This document shows positions 33,927 to 46,669 of a DNA stretch of 64,000 nt, piece after piece. Position 1 is the stretch's first letter; each line of letters starts with the position of its first letter. Position numbers and translations under genes: made by a program. The notes below the pieces were generated by a model. That model was not told the origin of the DNA. It worked only from the letters and a program-made list of their open reading frames with translations, and did no database searches. This DNA is from Acanthopleura granulata (lineage: Eukaryota; Mollusca; Polyplacophora; Chitonida; Chitonidae). The stretch spans positions 1,891,921 to 1,955,920 of the forward strand of contig JABBOT010000015.1 of assembly GCA_016165875.1 (NCBI GenBank). The letters are read 5' to 3'.

Positions 33927-36900
33927 TTGTCACACGTTTGTAATCCTGATAAAATCCGGCCTCTTCTTAAATTATCTCCGGATTTTCTTACTCTTCATGT
34001 AAGTGTTACAAAGGTGTCAACTTACACCCCTCTGGGAGTTATAAAATATAGATTGAGCAACATACTGAAGGTGCCAAATTAGACATGGCGGATTCTAGGT
34101 TAAATATCAAGCCATTGTCATTGGGGATAAGCCATAGAATATAAAAATCAACAGAACAAGGTTCACTTTTGAAATCACTATGTCTATGGGAACTGTTACA
34201 AGGATAGCGTATCTTACATTCTTTTATACCCTTTCCTGCTTTGTGGGTGGATTTTGTATTTAATACAAACATGGTCCTTTTTAGTGTTAAATTTGTCGGC
34301 AATTTGTATTCGGTTATTACACACGTGTATTTCCCAGGCGTCTTTAGAAACTGCTGATTACTTCTACTTCTAGACAAGTATCTTCCGTTAAAATTGTACG
34401 TATATTTAAGGAGAGTGTGATAATAATTTTTATAATTAAACATGCGTGTGGGAATTTGACTTTGGCGTCAACAATGAGCTTACTGGGAACGTGGGACCAG
34501 CTTTGTGTCCTCCAGTCCAAATGTCACTATCCAAAAGTTGGTTTGAAAACTATCATCGTAAACTGCAGGCGAGTTAATTTTTGGACTGTTTGCCGGGTCT
34601 TTCTTTTATGCCGCAACAATAAAAGCCAAGAAGCCTTTCAGTACGTCCATAGGCCTAGCCTAACGTGCATATCAAGAAAGGAAAATGCGAATTCTTCATG
34701 TGTCCCTTAAACGTCAATAAACGTTAAAATGGCACAATAGGGTTATATGGGATCAAACACATGAACGTCAATAATATCGTGTAAAGTGAAGTCAACACTA
34801 AATCCAGCAGGCAACAGGTGAAAGTCGGCAGAGTTGTGCATGTAACTATTAAAAGCCTTTAATGCGTTAAACGAAGCCAACACTTAATCCTGTGGGTAAT
34901 CAATTCCAACGTTTCCCCTAGTGCAGAAATATGGCTTTAGATAAGGCAAATATGCTCCGTGTATACGAAACCTAAAACACGAGAATTTACTTTCAGCCTA
35001 TTGTAGTACTGATACCCATCAATCCTCCAGAAACAAAATCTTGTTATCAACAATTTCTCGTTTACTCCGAGGGTGACATTTGGATGAAACGCAAGTTAAC
35101 AATTGTCTCTTTGTCTCAGAGGTTAATTCCGTGATAATTTAACAGCTCTGGGGACACGGTTGTCCTGATCCTCAGCTGCATGGTTCAGAGGAACAAACGA
35201 TCTAGAGATTGCCGGAGTTTGCCCCATTTTTGACCACGTTCAGTCCACATCTGTCCCCGTAAATATATGTTAAACTGTAAGTACATAAATGAACTTGTTC
35301 GGGATTTCAACTTAAAGGCTTATTATCAATCTTGTCATTAAATTCTAAAACAACTCTTAGGCCAGTATCCAAATCAATCCAGTGAGCTGTTTTTAAGGTG
35401 AAACTGAGTCTGATTTAAACTGAAGACAACCTGGGTATCCTGTGACCAGACCTGTGTCATTCAGGGCATTGTCATAACTATCGCGTCATTGAGGTCGCGT
35501 CTTTGAATCCAGTTCTCGCTGCCTTATATATATCTTCATACTTGACCACCGGCATTTAAGTAAAACTATTCAAAAGAAGAACGTATAAAACCTCAAATAT
35601 AATGAATTAATTCTACTTTCTCACCAAAGCACTTACATTGCTCTTTTGAATTAGTACTGATTAATTTTGAATTTTAAGCTAGAACTAAAAATTTTAAAAG
35701 AAAACAAGATGAAACAAAATCTTTGCTCAAAGATCTTTGTCACTATTAGGCATAACATATGTGACAATTCTTAAATTTACCCTATTTCTGTTTTCACAAT
35801 GTGCACATACAGGGGAGCGCATAAATCATCATGACTGCATTTCAACTGGTATCTAAAGCAACAAGGCTTTCCAAACGCCCCGGGCTTGAGCATCTCTTAG
35901 AGAAAACCTTTTTTTGTGGGAACAATTAATAAAACGCGCTATAGTTTAAAATTACGACACTTTGATGGATTGTTGGGAATTTGATTTGGAATGTGGCACT
36001 TCCCCTATGAAAACTCAAATATAACTTCATATGGATAAGTAAATTGCATATTTCTAAACTACAGAACGACTGGAAAAAAATAGAATACTTCCCAAAGTTA
36101 CTGATATCGTTACACGCAAACATTTACAAACATTTCTGTGAAAATAGCGAAATGTCTGTTTTCCTCTAGACAACAACTCCTGGCTCCACACTTTCATCTT
36201 CTTTAATGTTTCGATTCTTCTCATCTCATCAATCTACCACAGCTCCAGACGAAGTCCGGTAATATCAGTTGAAAGCATAAAATAAATAAAGCACCTTGAG
36301 ACAACTTACCTTATAGCCTATTGTTCTCTTTTTCCTGCTGTCCGGTTACGCTCTTTTATTTTTCTCCTAGCGACTTTCGTCGGCGTCCCTTCCGCGTTTT
36401 GATTCTGCCTATTCTTCAAACGTCACGCGCCAGTAGGAACACGGTTTCGTTAAAGTGAACGAGATTATCACAAAGCTGGATGTTAAATAGCCGCGCGGCA
36501 GGGCGGTATTGCCGACGTCACGTTGCCATAGCGACCAGACGCTGGCTCGCTCGTGTTGGGTTTAGATTCACGCCTCCTTAATTCCTCGTAATCGACGCAT
36601 ATTCTAACTTTTATGGCAAAAGAGCGGAGCCGTTTCTGAGGGATTAAACCATTTCTTGTCTCGAGGACGTTACCATTTACGGTGATCATTATCTGACGGC
36701 CTCTTTTGTTATCTCACAATACGAAAGGTCAAACACAAAAAAGGGAACAAAACAAGGCAGTTTTGTATTGTAGGATATTTTTTTTTTCAGTTATGTGGTT
36801 GGCCGGGGTGATGGTTTCTTTAGAAGAGATCCTCGGCCCATCGGATGTACACCACGCAGTATGGTGTTCTCCAAGCGAACACAAAAGCAAAACCTTCCTC

Positions 36901-38758
36901 GCCGTCCACTTCAAGGAAAGTGCCGCTTCGCGAAGAGACGCTCATCTACCCACACAGCTAATCCCTAATTCGACGGTAATGAGGTTTTGCTATGCGTCCA
37001 TACGGCCGATCAACAATGTCATTGTTTGTGGTATGCTGCTTCATCCGCCGGGGGAACACTGGATCACCTGACAGCGGCCCTCTACATCAGCAATACCTGG
37101 ATTGTTTCTCCTCAAAACGACTTAATTAGCTGATCAATTTAACTTGTCCAAACTGCACGTCCATTGTCAGCAATTATGTATGATATTTTAATCCGACATT
37201 TACGATATTCTTACGCGTTGATGCACGTGTATGGGCACTGGATTTTTAAATATTCACCCAGGGAAACAACACAGCCCGTATCGACTTAGCCTAGGCTTTC
37301 AGGACACCTTGATCATAAGGCGCATTGTGAAAGAATGAATGATTATGGCTGAGCCCCACTTCGGAATACTATTGCAGCTATCTCGCGGTGACCTAATGAA
37401 AGGAGGCTTGTAGGTTATGAGATGGATTGCAGATATCCTGAGATAAACGACAGGACTTTTAAGAATTCTCAACTTACAAATGTCGTCAGGCTCAGTGATG
37501 TTGTACGTATAAGGTCAGAATTGGGATCACAAGCTGAATGAATGGCGTTTTTAATCTGTGAATCTTATTACACAATCTCAAAGCAGATAAGTCGCTAAAC
37601 CTGTTGAATTGTAAATCGCACAATTAAACAGTGAATCTCAAGAGAAGTGCAATGAAAGCGGCACGTTATCGTAGTCAGTCATCTCTGTAATTTGATCGGA
37701 ACATCTATGTCTCCATGCACCCAGTACATCAGTGTTGTTTTGATCAGCAATTATTTTGTTATTTTATTAGAATAATTATGACAGCTGTATGATTATTCTG
37801 TCATGCTCGTGCAAACGCCTCCAATCATAGTTCGCGAAATTGCTGCACATAAAATTTCTGATGTCAAAAACATCTAGGCTAATTAATGCTCGTCAGATCT
37901 ATGAGTAGAGATGAATCGGTCAGACACTTGAAAAGTAACATGCTGTCAAGTCGTGACTAATGACCTTTCCTGACCTAATGCCGCTGGCAAAATAGCGGTA
38001 TGTAGATTAAAATCACTGGCGAAAGGCCGGTCGTTATACACATGAACGCCCAGGCATGTGGGCAGAGGTAATCGACTTCCATGGAAAGGCTTTTGAGAGC
38101 CAGGATTTCTCGAGAATGTCACGTTACTCTGGACTTCCCCGACTGACGCATGTGCACTGACAACAGTTGTAAATTTGTATTCTCAGACAAATCACCTGTC
38201 AGGAGTCCATGAAGTCCTTTTCCACTGTATCAAGGTATTTGTTTATCAGATGTCTTGACAACCCCAAAATTGTTAATAAATCTAATTCTGTGTAAGTCAC
38301 GATGCAGGAGCAGTTGTTGTTGTTTAAGCATTTACCTGAACAGTTACAATAAAACACAGAGATATATTATGAGCATGGCGGATTCAATGGTTACGTGTGA
38401 CAATTTACCATCACGCTGTCTTCGCTGCTCTGGTTTTGGTCACGGGAGCGCCAAATGCAATGTACCACGCCACACCGTGCTACATGAAGCTCATTTTTGG
38501 TCGCGCCCTGAGTTGTCGCCCCCAATGCAAGCAATTTTTCCCGTCGTCTGCTTCAGTCAATTTCATGTATACATTATGTTTGGCGTACAACACAGAGTGG
38601 AGACCGACACGCTATCACACCTCAGATCATTAGGTGTCACTAGGTGTAATAAAACAACTATTGTGTGTTGCAGAGTGGAACATCGTGATTTGCGGTTGGT
38701 GGATTCTCGACAGTTGGTGGACAATTCGCTCGCGCGCTCGTTTACATCAACATTTCCT
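33927..38758. other. Mostly noncoding; one odd frame and one repeat fragment
   Basis: A 191-codon plus-strand frame (38255-38830) contains one CCHC-like knuckle but ends inside a SINE, so it is not called a gene. A 121-codon frame at 36706-37071 is open on both strands in a locally GC-richer stretch (36.3-37.1 kb) and has no recognised domain. A fragment at 37332-37395 matches the repeat at 6.57 kb. Confidence 0.35.
37332..37395 (+). repeat. Decayed dispersed repeat, related to 6.57 kb
   Basis: AATGAATGATTATGGCTGAG, CACTTCGGAATACTATTGCA and GCTATCTCG follow the order seen at 6568-6640 with about one change in four. It is too short to place in a family. Confidence 0.4.
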
Positions 38759-38829
38759 GCCACCATAATAAGTCGCATACGTGAAATATTCTTCAGTGCT
38801 GCGGAGGACACCAATCAAATCAAAAAATA
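38759..38829 (+). repeat. SINE family 1, 3' fragment
   Basis: GCCACCATAATAAGTCGCAT, ACGTGAAATATTCTTCAGTG and GACACCAATCAAATCAAAAA match the SINE 3' third in order. It forms the last 20-odd codons of the 191-codon frame upstream. Confidence 0.75.
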
Positions 38830-39661
38830 ATTACTTCGTTTATGTTGAACGTTGGCTTGGAGAAAACTGACCGAAAAGTTTATTATGTTTGAGGGTTATT
38901 ATATGAAGGTTAATATCGATCCCTAGATAAGTAAATTAATGTAGGACAGAGTGTTGTTAGCAGTGAGAGTTTAGCCTCACAGTACAATGCATTCTCTCCC
39001 CTCGCGGCTTGACCGAGTCTCGACACAGTGTAGGATCCATCTGCTATTCCTTACATGTCAGCAGTGTTTCTAGAAATTCAGACCCGAAAAAGGTTCAGGT
39101 CTTATAATCGTCGTATTCTGTGAAAACTCCAGCGCATGCCACACCTAATGAGGACCAGTACATGTTTTGGCAGAATTAGCAAAGAGCAGATTTAATTCAG
39201 GCTGATTCGATCAGGGAAACGGTCCATCGTGAATTGCTCTCTTTTTTTTTTTCCGGGTGTACATCGGTTTCCAGTTTGTAAAAAACACGAGAAGTTCTAA
39301 TATTTAAAATAAAACTTCGAAACCTGGCCTACAAAGTTATACTGCCCCAAAAAGCTGAAAAAAGAATCAGGGAAGCCACAAAAGAAAAGTAAATCAACAC
39401 ACAACTACATGACATTACACTAGTTGTTGACAGCATCAGTTGTTGAGTATGGCTGTTTTCTAACAAATTACCCAAATGAAAAAATTAAAAGCGGTCGCCT
39501 TCAAAACGCAACTCCCGATGAGTGGTCAGCGCTTTCCGCTGGATCCCTAAGCACTCTTAACATTAGGCCTGGGACCACTTTCATAAAGCATACTGAGTGC
39601 TAAATAACACTTAGCTAAGTGTACCTCATATCTGTATAACATTCTTTCGTTAACATTCATT

Positions 39662-39892
39662 AGCCCCCTCGGTGGCCTGATGGCTGGAGTGTTCGCCTGG
39701 GCATCGGGAGGTCCGAGATCAATCCTGGGTCGGCTCATACCAAAGACGTAAAACTCCAAGTATACATACATACATGAAACTGGCCTTATTGCTATGAATT
39801 CTACAATGTACACGTTGAATGCGATCTAGTCCATGGCGTGATTCAAGTCTAGCCGAAGTCGCGATGCACCAAATCTTATCTTATCTTAATAA
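39662..39892 (+). repeat. SINE family 2 copy
   Basis: The head CCCCCTCGGTGGCCTGATGG is followed by GTTCGCCTGGGCATCGGGAG and ATCAATCCTGGGTCGG, a tRNA-like A-box and B-box layout. ATACCAAAGACGTAAAA follows. The 3' end is a short TCTTA repeat (about 39872-39888). Its head matches the copy at 8.82 kb. Confidence 0.7.
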
Positions 39893-40230
39893 ATGAGAGT
39901 CTCGTAACCTGGATAAATAAGCCACAATCAACACTCACGAGCATTATTCTGGTCTAAGTGATACAAGAGCAATGCACCATTTCCAGTACAACAGTGAAAC
40001 AACACTGTGTGGAAATGATCGTAGGCGATTAATTTCTACTTATTAAATTGTACAATGTTACATATATTGCGTCAAAAATGAATTACAGCGGCACTGCATA
40101 CCAGGTTGTTAGACCATACTAGAACATTTCTATTTACACAAGGCCTATGAGCTCTGTCGCTTTGTGTTTATTAGCGTACATGTACATCCGCATGATTTTA
40201 TAAACGGTCGTCTTATTGGCTTACATCTCG

Positions 40231-40344
40231 TCTCGGTGGCCGGGTGGTTAGAGTGCAGCACATAAAAGCGTTCTAAGCACTACTCGTCGTCATATGACTG
40301 AAAAATAGTTAAGTATAACCCAAGCATACAAACATACATACATA
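40231..40344 (+). repeat. SINE family 2, internally deleted copy
   Basis: TCTCGGTGGCCGGGTGGTTA is the tRNA-like head. It jumps directly to the 3' block TCGTCATATGACTGAAAAAT and a CATACAAACATACATACAT tail, so the body between is lost. Confidence 0.65.
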
Positions 40345-41534
40345 TCGGCTTACACGTAGTTTAGAGCATACAGCGGTTCATCCGTTGAACATCACACAGC
40401 CTAAAACGGTTATACTCGGCCGAATATCTTTAGGGTCGGGGTTGTTGTTGTTGTCGGGAATTTTTAAAACGCACATTGGTTGTGGCTTGCAACTGCACAT
40501 CGGCCATTTTTAAATGTTTTAGCCGTGAGGAGCAACTGTTTGAGAGCTCAGTGATGATGTTTGCGTTCTTTTTTATGATGGTGTTGTTGTTTTCGCTCAT
40601 AGTGCTTTTCAGGACCAGGGAGGCACATCTTTTAAACACGCATGCGTACGCGATACGCTTGCCTTGAGTTCTTTACATCCGTGAGAAGTAACACCTTCTA
40701 CATGCATGTCCTAGCAGAAAAAAGAATGTTAGAAGAAAACGGCAGTTATGCTATGCATAGCAACTCGTGAAGTACTCCTGAGCAATTATGTTAGTCATAT
40801 GAGTCTTAACCTGGTAAATATCAGCATCGCGTGTTTTAATGACTTGTGCACATAGTAAAACTCACCTATCAATTCATCCGTCTCAAGGAAGCGCTTGAGT
40901 AAGATTGCTGTTAATGATCTTTCCCAATGAGCCCTTTAAATTTCCCATCTTTATGCTTGCTGCCTGGTGATTTGGGTCAAGCGAAAGATAAGGTGTAACA
41001 TCAAACGAACTGATTTCGTCACGTGCATTATAAGACAAAATTTTCAGCCATCGGTACTGAATGAAGAATGGTTGATTAAAGAGAAACAATGACTGTACAG
41101 AAGTAGTTGTGCAATTTTCTTTCATATGACTTGCAACAGTCATCGATTAACAAGGAGATGTACTTGTAACACAATGGGGACATGTCAAACACCAGACGCC
41201 CCCAAAGCAAGAATATCCACGTGTTTATATCCACACTTATTTTAAAAATTTTATTAAATATTTTTACTGATTTCATTTTTGTTTCGCCATATTGAGAAAT
41301 CCTCAATCCATACAGAAACGCGGAAAACAGAATTACCCAACACGGAAATTGATGCGACGCCACACAAGTAAGCACGATGGACAGCTTCTGGTTATTAAGG
41401 TCCGATAAATATTCGGAGCTGTCGGTTTTATTTAATAAATGGCGTTTATCACTGCAAACTGTATCCAGTGCTAATTAAGTCATTATGCCAGAGTGTATGC
41501 ACGTTGTTTCTTCTTAAACACTTACATAAACAGC
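40345..41534. other. Noncoding stretch, no gene seen
   Basis: A GTTGTT run occurs at 40438-40455. Minus-strand frames at 40883-41375 show no domain. Nothing else is supported. Confidence 0.35.
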
Positions 41535-41705
41535 ATAAAACCCTGACCGAGGTAAATTGTCAAGAGACGAGATTTCACCGATAACGTGTGACAATGTGGC
41601 CACGACAAATCTGGGTTTTCTCTGTAGGCTATCTTTTATATTGTATTTTTGCATATACCGGAATTTTGCTGGTAGGCTACTCCCCACCCCCAGACCAGCT
41701 CCCTT
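41535..41705. repeat. Local repeat family T, copy 1
   Basis: AAACCCTGACCGAGGTAAAT, GAGATTTCACCGATAACGTG, CTGGGTTTTCTCTGTAGGCT and TATTTTTGCATATACCGGAA recur in diverged form at 41.88 and 43.23 kb. No protein family is recognised. Confidence 0.6.
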
Positions 41706-41883
41706 TGCATTATTTTCATTTATTGTGTACATGTTTTTAATGTGATGACAACACACATTTTTAGTAATTCTATGTACCGGTAAAGTGTAATAAATTCCTC
41801 TTAACATCACTGCAATTTTTATCTAAATCTACTTAAACCATGGTTATAGGGGAGTGTAAGTAGGTATTTGTTGAAGTAAGGTA

Positions 41884-42040
41884 GGAATGAAACCCTAATT
41901 GAGGTATTAAAATTGACAAGAGACTGGATTTCACCAGATAAGTGTGATGATGTGACAGCTATCACACTGTCATGGCTGTTCTGGGTTTTCTCTCTGCTTT
42001 AGTCATTTATATGTTCTATCCACACATTAGTCTTTTATAC
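41884..42040. repeat. Local repeat family T, copy 2
   Basis: TGAAACCCTAATTGAGGTAT, GGATTTCACCAGATAAGTGT, TATCACACTGTCATGGCTGT and TCTGGGTTTTCTCTCTGCTT share order with copies 1 and 3. CACACTGTCATGGCT here parallels CACACTGCCGTCGATGCT in copy 3. Confidence 0.6.
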
Positions 42041-43227
42041 AATACATCTGCCAAATTACACCAATCCGAGCATGTGGGCTTTTTGTGTATCGTGTCAATT
42101 CTACTTGATAACGGCGTGGGTCACTACGAAATCAGGTAACAGCACGCACAAGGTTAATCTGGTAAATGTGGCCTTTTGATCAGGTCGAATATGAACGATA
42201 CCTGTCTGAAACACGGTAGAGCCTATACCTTTATTTTTCTGAAATTGTTGTTTTATACTGCTGTATTAGGTAATACAAGTAGCCTTTAAGAGCTGTTCAT
42301 TTTGGTGATAATTGGCTTGCTGACGTAATACTGACATATTACGTTTCCCTCTTAATTATTCTTCCCCGTTGTCGTGGAGGATATCGGCGCACAGTCAGGA
42401 TAGAATGTTAGATTGTGATGAGGCAATTGACCTCCTAATATAGGACAACCTCCAAACCAACACCGCTTTTGGGTTAACCGAAAAACCAACTGCTGTATCC
42501 TGGGAAGCTGTTCTCTGGGTGGAAAGTTCAATTTAAAAAATGGTTGAAGCCATGAATTCAATGCTTACAGCTTGACAAAAACTGTCGGCATAGGCATAGT
42601 GTGTAACACGAGAGGGAAAGATAAGTCAGGTAGAACTTCTGATTCACAGGATGAGAAGTTCTCTATACTTGTAACCATTTCATAACTGGAATTCCATATT
42701 ACACAAAAACGATAACGTTTTTGAAAACGCGGTCAATTCATACTACAACGATTCATATGCTGAGGAGGAAAAATACTCTTGGTCCTAAAGCAGACAATGA
42801 ATCACCTAAACACAATGCGTGAATAAACCATTTATTCTAGATAAAACTAGATTGCAATAAGTTTGGGCTCTGCTGAGAGTTAATCCCAGTTTACTTCCGC
42901 GTTTCATGCTATTCGATGGAGCATTGTCAAATTTCAATTTCCACTGCCGTAGTGGCTGTGAGAAAAAATACGTTACCTAAATAAACGTAATATTGTCCAA
43001 ACTTTTTGGCAAAGTTAACTTATAACGTGAGCTGTGTTTAACTTTAGTAAACTTACGTAATGTCGGCAACGGTCGGTTCGATTTATCAACGTCTGAAGCA
43101 AGTTTCGTTCGTAACGCGTACATGGAAATTTATGTAGCAATTTCTTGCATAACTCCTCCAACGTTGCTCACATATTCAAACTGGGGGTGTGCAAGTTTCC
43201 ACTACTGGGTATTTTCAAGAACGGCTT

Positions 43228-43420
43228 AAATGAAACCCTAACTGAAGTAATTCGACAACAGGTCGGTTAGTATACGTATGATTATTTGCCAAATATCACA
43301 CTGCCGTCGATGCTATGGGGTTTCTGTCTGTGCTGTAGTCATGTACATTGTATTTCTGCATAAACTGGCATTCTGCTGACTACTCTTTAAAAGCTACTCC
43401 TCACAAGAAGGCACACAATA
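43228..43420. repeat. Local repeat family T, copy 3
   Basis: ATGAAACCCTAACTGAAGTA, ATATCACACTGCCGTCGATG, GGGGTTTCTGTCTGTGCTGT, TATTTCTGCATAAACTGGCA and GCTACTCCTCAC line up with copies 1 and 2. Confidence 0.6.
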
Positions 43421-43530
43421 TGCACACACGGGAAGGACGCCTGCTTGGTTTCTGTGAAGGCCTGAACAAATATTGTCATGTACAGTAAAGAATCACTAAG
43501 CTGTGGGCTCGATACATGTACTCCAATATA

Positions 43531-43650
43531 GAGTTTGTAGGTGTAAAACGCATAAGGCTGCCTACGTTACTACAAAGCTTTATATGTCTTCTTGTCACGT
43601 AGAGCCAACCTATCTTTCATTCGAACATTATCGGGCAAGGGCAAGTCTCT
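43531..43650 (+). repeat. Direct repeat D1, copy 1
   Basis: GAGTTTGTAGGTGTAAAACG, CTACGTTACTACAAAGCTTT, CTTGTCACGTAGAGCCAACC and GCATT/CATTCGAACATTATCGG-type sequence repeat about 440 bases downstream. The second copy lacks about 14 bases after GTAAAAC. Confidence 0.8.
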
Positions 43651-43972
43651 TTATAGCGCCCTATCTGAACCATCTTTTCTACGCCTGTAGTTCTGTAGTT
43701 TAATAAATAATTACTTATTTACTTCAAGATTTAGTTATCTCATTGTTGTTTAATAACATACACCAGCCTTTTTATATGGTGGCCATCTATTTTATAGGTG
43801 GAGGAATTTTCGGAATGTTCATGACGGACTCTTTTCACACGTGACGTACAGATATGCACATCACATTCATTTTTTGAGAGACAATCGGTCCTCAGTAAAC
43901 GCTAGATTGCCCATAGGGCCCCGCTGCCTTCCGTGGTCTCATTTACTGTCACCAACTAAGGTCCACAAAGAG

Positions 43973-44083
43973 TGAGTTTGTAGGTGTAAAACTACGTTAC
44001 TACAAAGTTTTAAGTGCCTTCTAGTCACGTAGAACCAATCTAACTTGCATTCGAACATTATCGGTCAAGGGTCAGTCTTCAAA
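43973..44083 (+). repeat. Direct repeat D1, copy 2
   Basis: GTGAGTTTGTAGGTGTAAAA, CTACGTTACTACAAAGTTTT, CTAGTCACGTAGAACCAATC and CATTCGAACATTATCGGTCA match copy 1 closely. Confidence 0.8.
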
Positions 44084-44764
44084 GGTGGGACGAAGACAGG
44101 CTACCCATCCTCTTCCGTGTTTCACTTGTCCCTCTTCCAAACGTCATATGCTTGTAATGTTACAAACTTGCCATCAGACATCATGTCATGATGTCATGTT
44201 GCCTTGGCCTACGGTATATAAATCGTGCACGAAGAGGGTCAAGCATCTTCCACCGACTTAAGTCTTTTTTCTGGGAAATCTACAAGCATTTGTCAAGCGC
44301 TTGTCAGGTTGGGAAGATTTGTGTACCCGGGAGATATTTTTGTCAGTCACTTAAGTGGCAAGGCTTTCGGGCCAAAAAAAAAAAACTCCAGACAGTAAAG
44401 TAATTGTGGATTACAACAGGCGTTTCCAAGACAATTACTGCGCTTCTTTTGCGCATTGTGTACCTGTAAAATGCTCTCTCGTCTTATTAAATCCTTTAAG
44501 GAGAAAGTTTAAACATTATGATGTGACGTCTGTTCAGCTCGCAATGCCCGCAAGGTCTATATTACGTTCAAATCAACTCGATTAACGTTAAACGTTAACG
44601 TAAATAAGGTATTAACACTTAATGGGCAGATAGTATTAATAACTTATAAGAATGACACGTTTCATTATGTTTAGTTTTAAAAATGGAATCAAGATCGAGT
44701 ATTGGTTGTATTCATGTGGCAATGCAGAATTATTTCACGTAGCTACAACAAGCCTTATATTGAG

Positions 44765-44860
44765 CTCGCCTCACGCCTCGCACAATGTGAGGCTTACAGA
44801 CCCCATATAGTTTCGTATGCGTTCACTCAGTAACCATGTAACGAATTTATCCCGCGGAAG
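44765..44860 (+). repeat. Direct repeat D2, copy 1
   Basis: GAGGCTTACAGACCCCATAT followed by AGTTTCGTATGCGTTCACTC and AGTAACCATGTAACGAAT recurs almost unchanged 2.6 kb downstream at 47390-47470. Confidence 0.8.
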
Positions 44861-46254
44861 ACCCTAAAAACTACACTGAAAATTTGTTTCTTGAAAAATA
44901 AAAGAAGCCTCAACAGTAATTTCCTGTCGCACCGAGGAGCTTTGAATTAATCAAGCAGTTAAAACATCATAACGTTATTGACAATGTTCGTTCAGCATTC
45001 TTTTGGTGTCATTGTTGTGTCACATTTTAACTTTTACATGGTAGAAACATATCTTATAATACAAAGGACCTGAGCTTTAAATGTGCTCAGAAAACCATGC
45101 GGCAGAATCAGTGTACGCCTACTGAAAATATTTGTAAAAGTAACAAACGAACATTTCACGGTAAATATCATACATACAGCTCTCGCAAAAAGGTAAAAAC
45201 AATGAACCGGTGGACGCGATATGTCATCATTTTGTCTGAAAATCATCACCGTATTCGAACGTCACTGAGACAGTATTCCTCAATGAAATCTTCGGGGAGC
45301 TGACGCCAGGCTTTCTCTGTATGTACTTCGGTTTTATCGCCTTCCTGCCGACGACTTAATATCCCTACCTGACAATAATTGGAACAATGTCACGCAAAAC
45401 TTTCTCCCTTAGGTACAGAGCCTGCAGACATTTTCGTGATTAGTAGAGGGGAAACCTGAGAGAGAGGCCTATAATGCGCATCAAAATCGAACGCAAACAA
45501 GACATAATCACGAGTATTCTGGTGAGGGCAGGACGTTATCAATTTTTTAAAGAGTTACACGTAAGCAAGGGGGCAGTTTTTTCAATACTTTTTATGAAGC
45601 ATTTTTTTACGTGCCCTCTTCACGGGACTGGCACCTTAAATAGCTCTGACACCATTCCTTCCGTTCCCTAAATTTGTTATTCGTCGACGTTGGATGATAA
45701 CCCCGGAACAATTAATTTGCCAGATATAACCACGATCTGTCATCCATCACAGGGACATATAATGGCCTGAGAATCCCATTTGTTTTTTGAGTTTTTTTTG
45801 GAGTTCTTAGGGTTTGAATGTTCACTAAAAGACATCCCTTTTCTTTTTGCTTTTGTCAATGAAAATTCTAAGAAACCAGACTCGACATTTAAAGCGAACT
45901 ACTGTAAAATATAATTGTAGTCAATTTTCTGCAGGCAAAACAGCTGATGTGTTTTGTTTGTTTTTATCTTGTTTTAATTCCCATGTAATTTGTAGAATCC
46001 TGTCGGAATGCATTTCCTCTCCAGAGTGTACCATTTTAGTTTTACCCCTTTCATCGATTTGTCACAATTAGTGCAACTGTATGTTCCAGCATTGAAAAAC
46101 GCAAACGGTAAAATAGCTAAACAGCTGTCTGTGTATAAATTAAAAACATGGACAAAATGATTGTTCCCGTTACACCAACCTTAGGTGAGTGTATCGTTAT
46201 TATTATTAACAGGATGCAATTTGGCATATTGCTTTCTGGCATGTGAGCAATGCA

Positions 46255-46470
46255 TTTTCTCGATGGTGGACCAGTCTGTAAACGCAATCTTTGCCGATAT
46301 GGTTAACTCCACAGACATTCGAAAAGTAAGACAGAGCGTTATTCCTGATTACAACTCTTGACATCTAAATCGCCAAAGTTAATGTTTGTGAAGTCCAGTG
46401 ACAAACATTTGGCATGCTTAGCTGTCATGGATGGCTCTCTCTGCACTGCAGTCTCCATGTCTCTATTGTT
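46255..46470 (+). repeat. Block X, outlying copy of a module of the tandem array
   Basis: ATGGTGGACCAGTCTGTAAA, GAGCGTTATTCCTGATTACA, ACTCTTGACATCTAAATCGC, then TTTGTGAAG and GTGACAAACATTTGGCATGC line up with 50920-51120 and 53110-53290. It lies about 2.9 kb left of the array and shows the array was once longer or that the block is dispersed. Confidence 0.6.
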
Positions 46471-46669
46471 CTTGACTACAACAGCATTTCCACAGTAATT
46501 TTTTTTCACTCTTTCTTCATAGACGTAAAAACATGCCTCTAGCCATGTGAACTGATACTGCGTACACTGTTAGGAAAGTTTGTGTTTTTACCAAACTAAA
46601 TCAGGTATTTTATAAGGGTTTTACCACTAGTTATAAAACACAGGCAAACATGAGACACAAGTATAATCT

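Noticed and set aside
36706..37071. 121-codon frame in a GC-richer stretch, also open on the other strand
   Set aside because: Open frames on both strands point to local composition. No recognisable motif or transcript signal was found.
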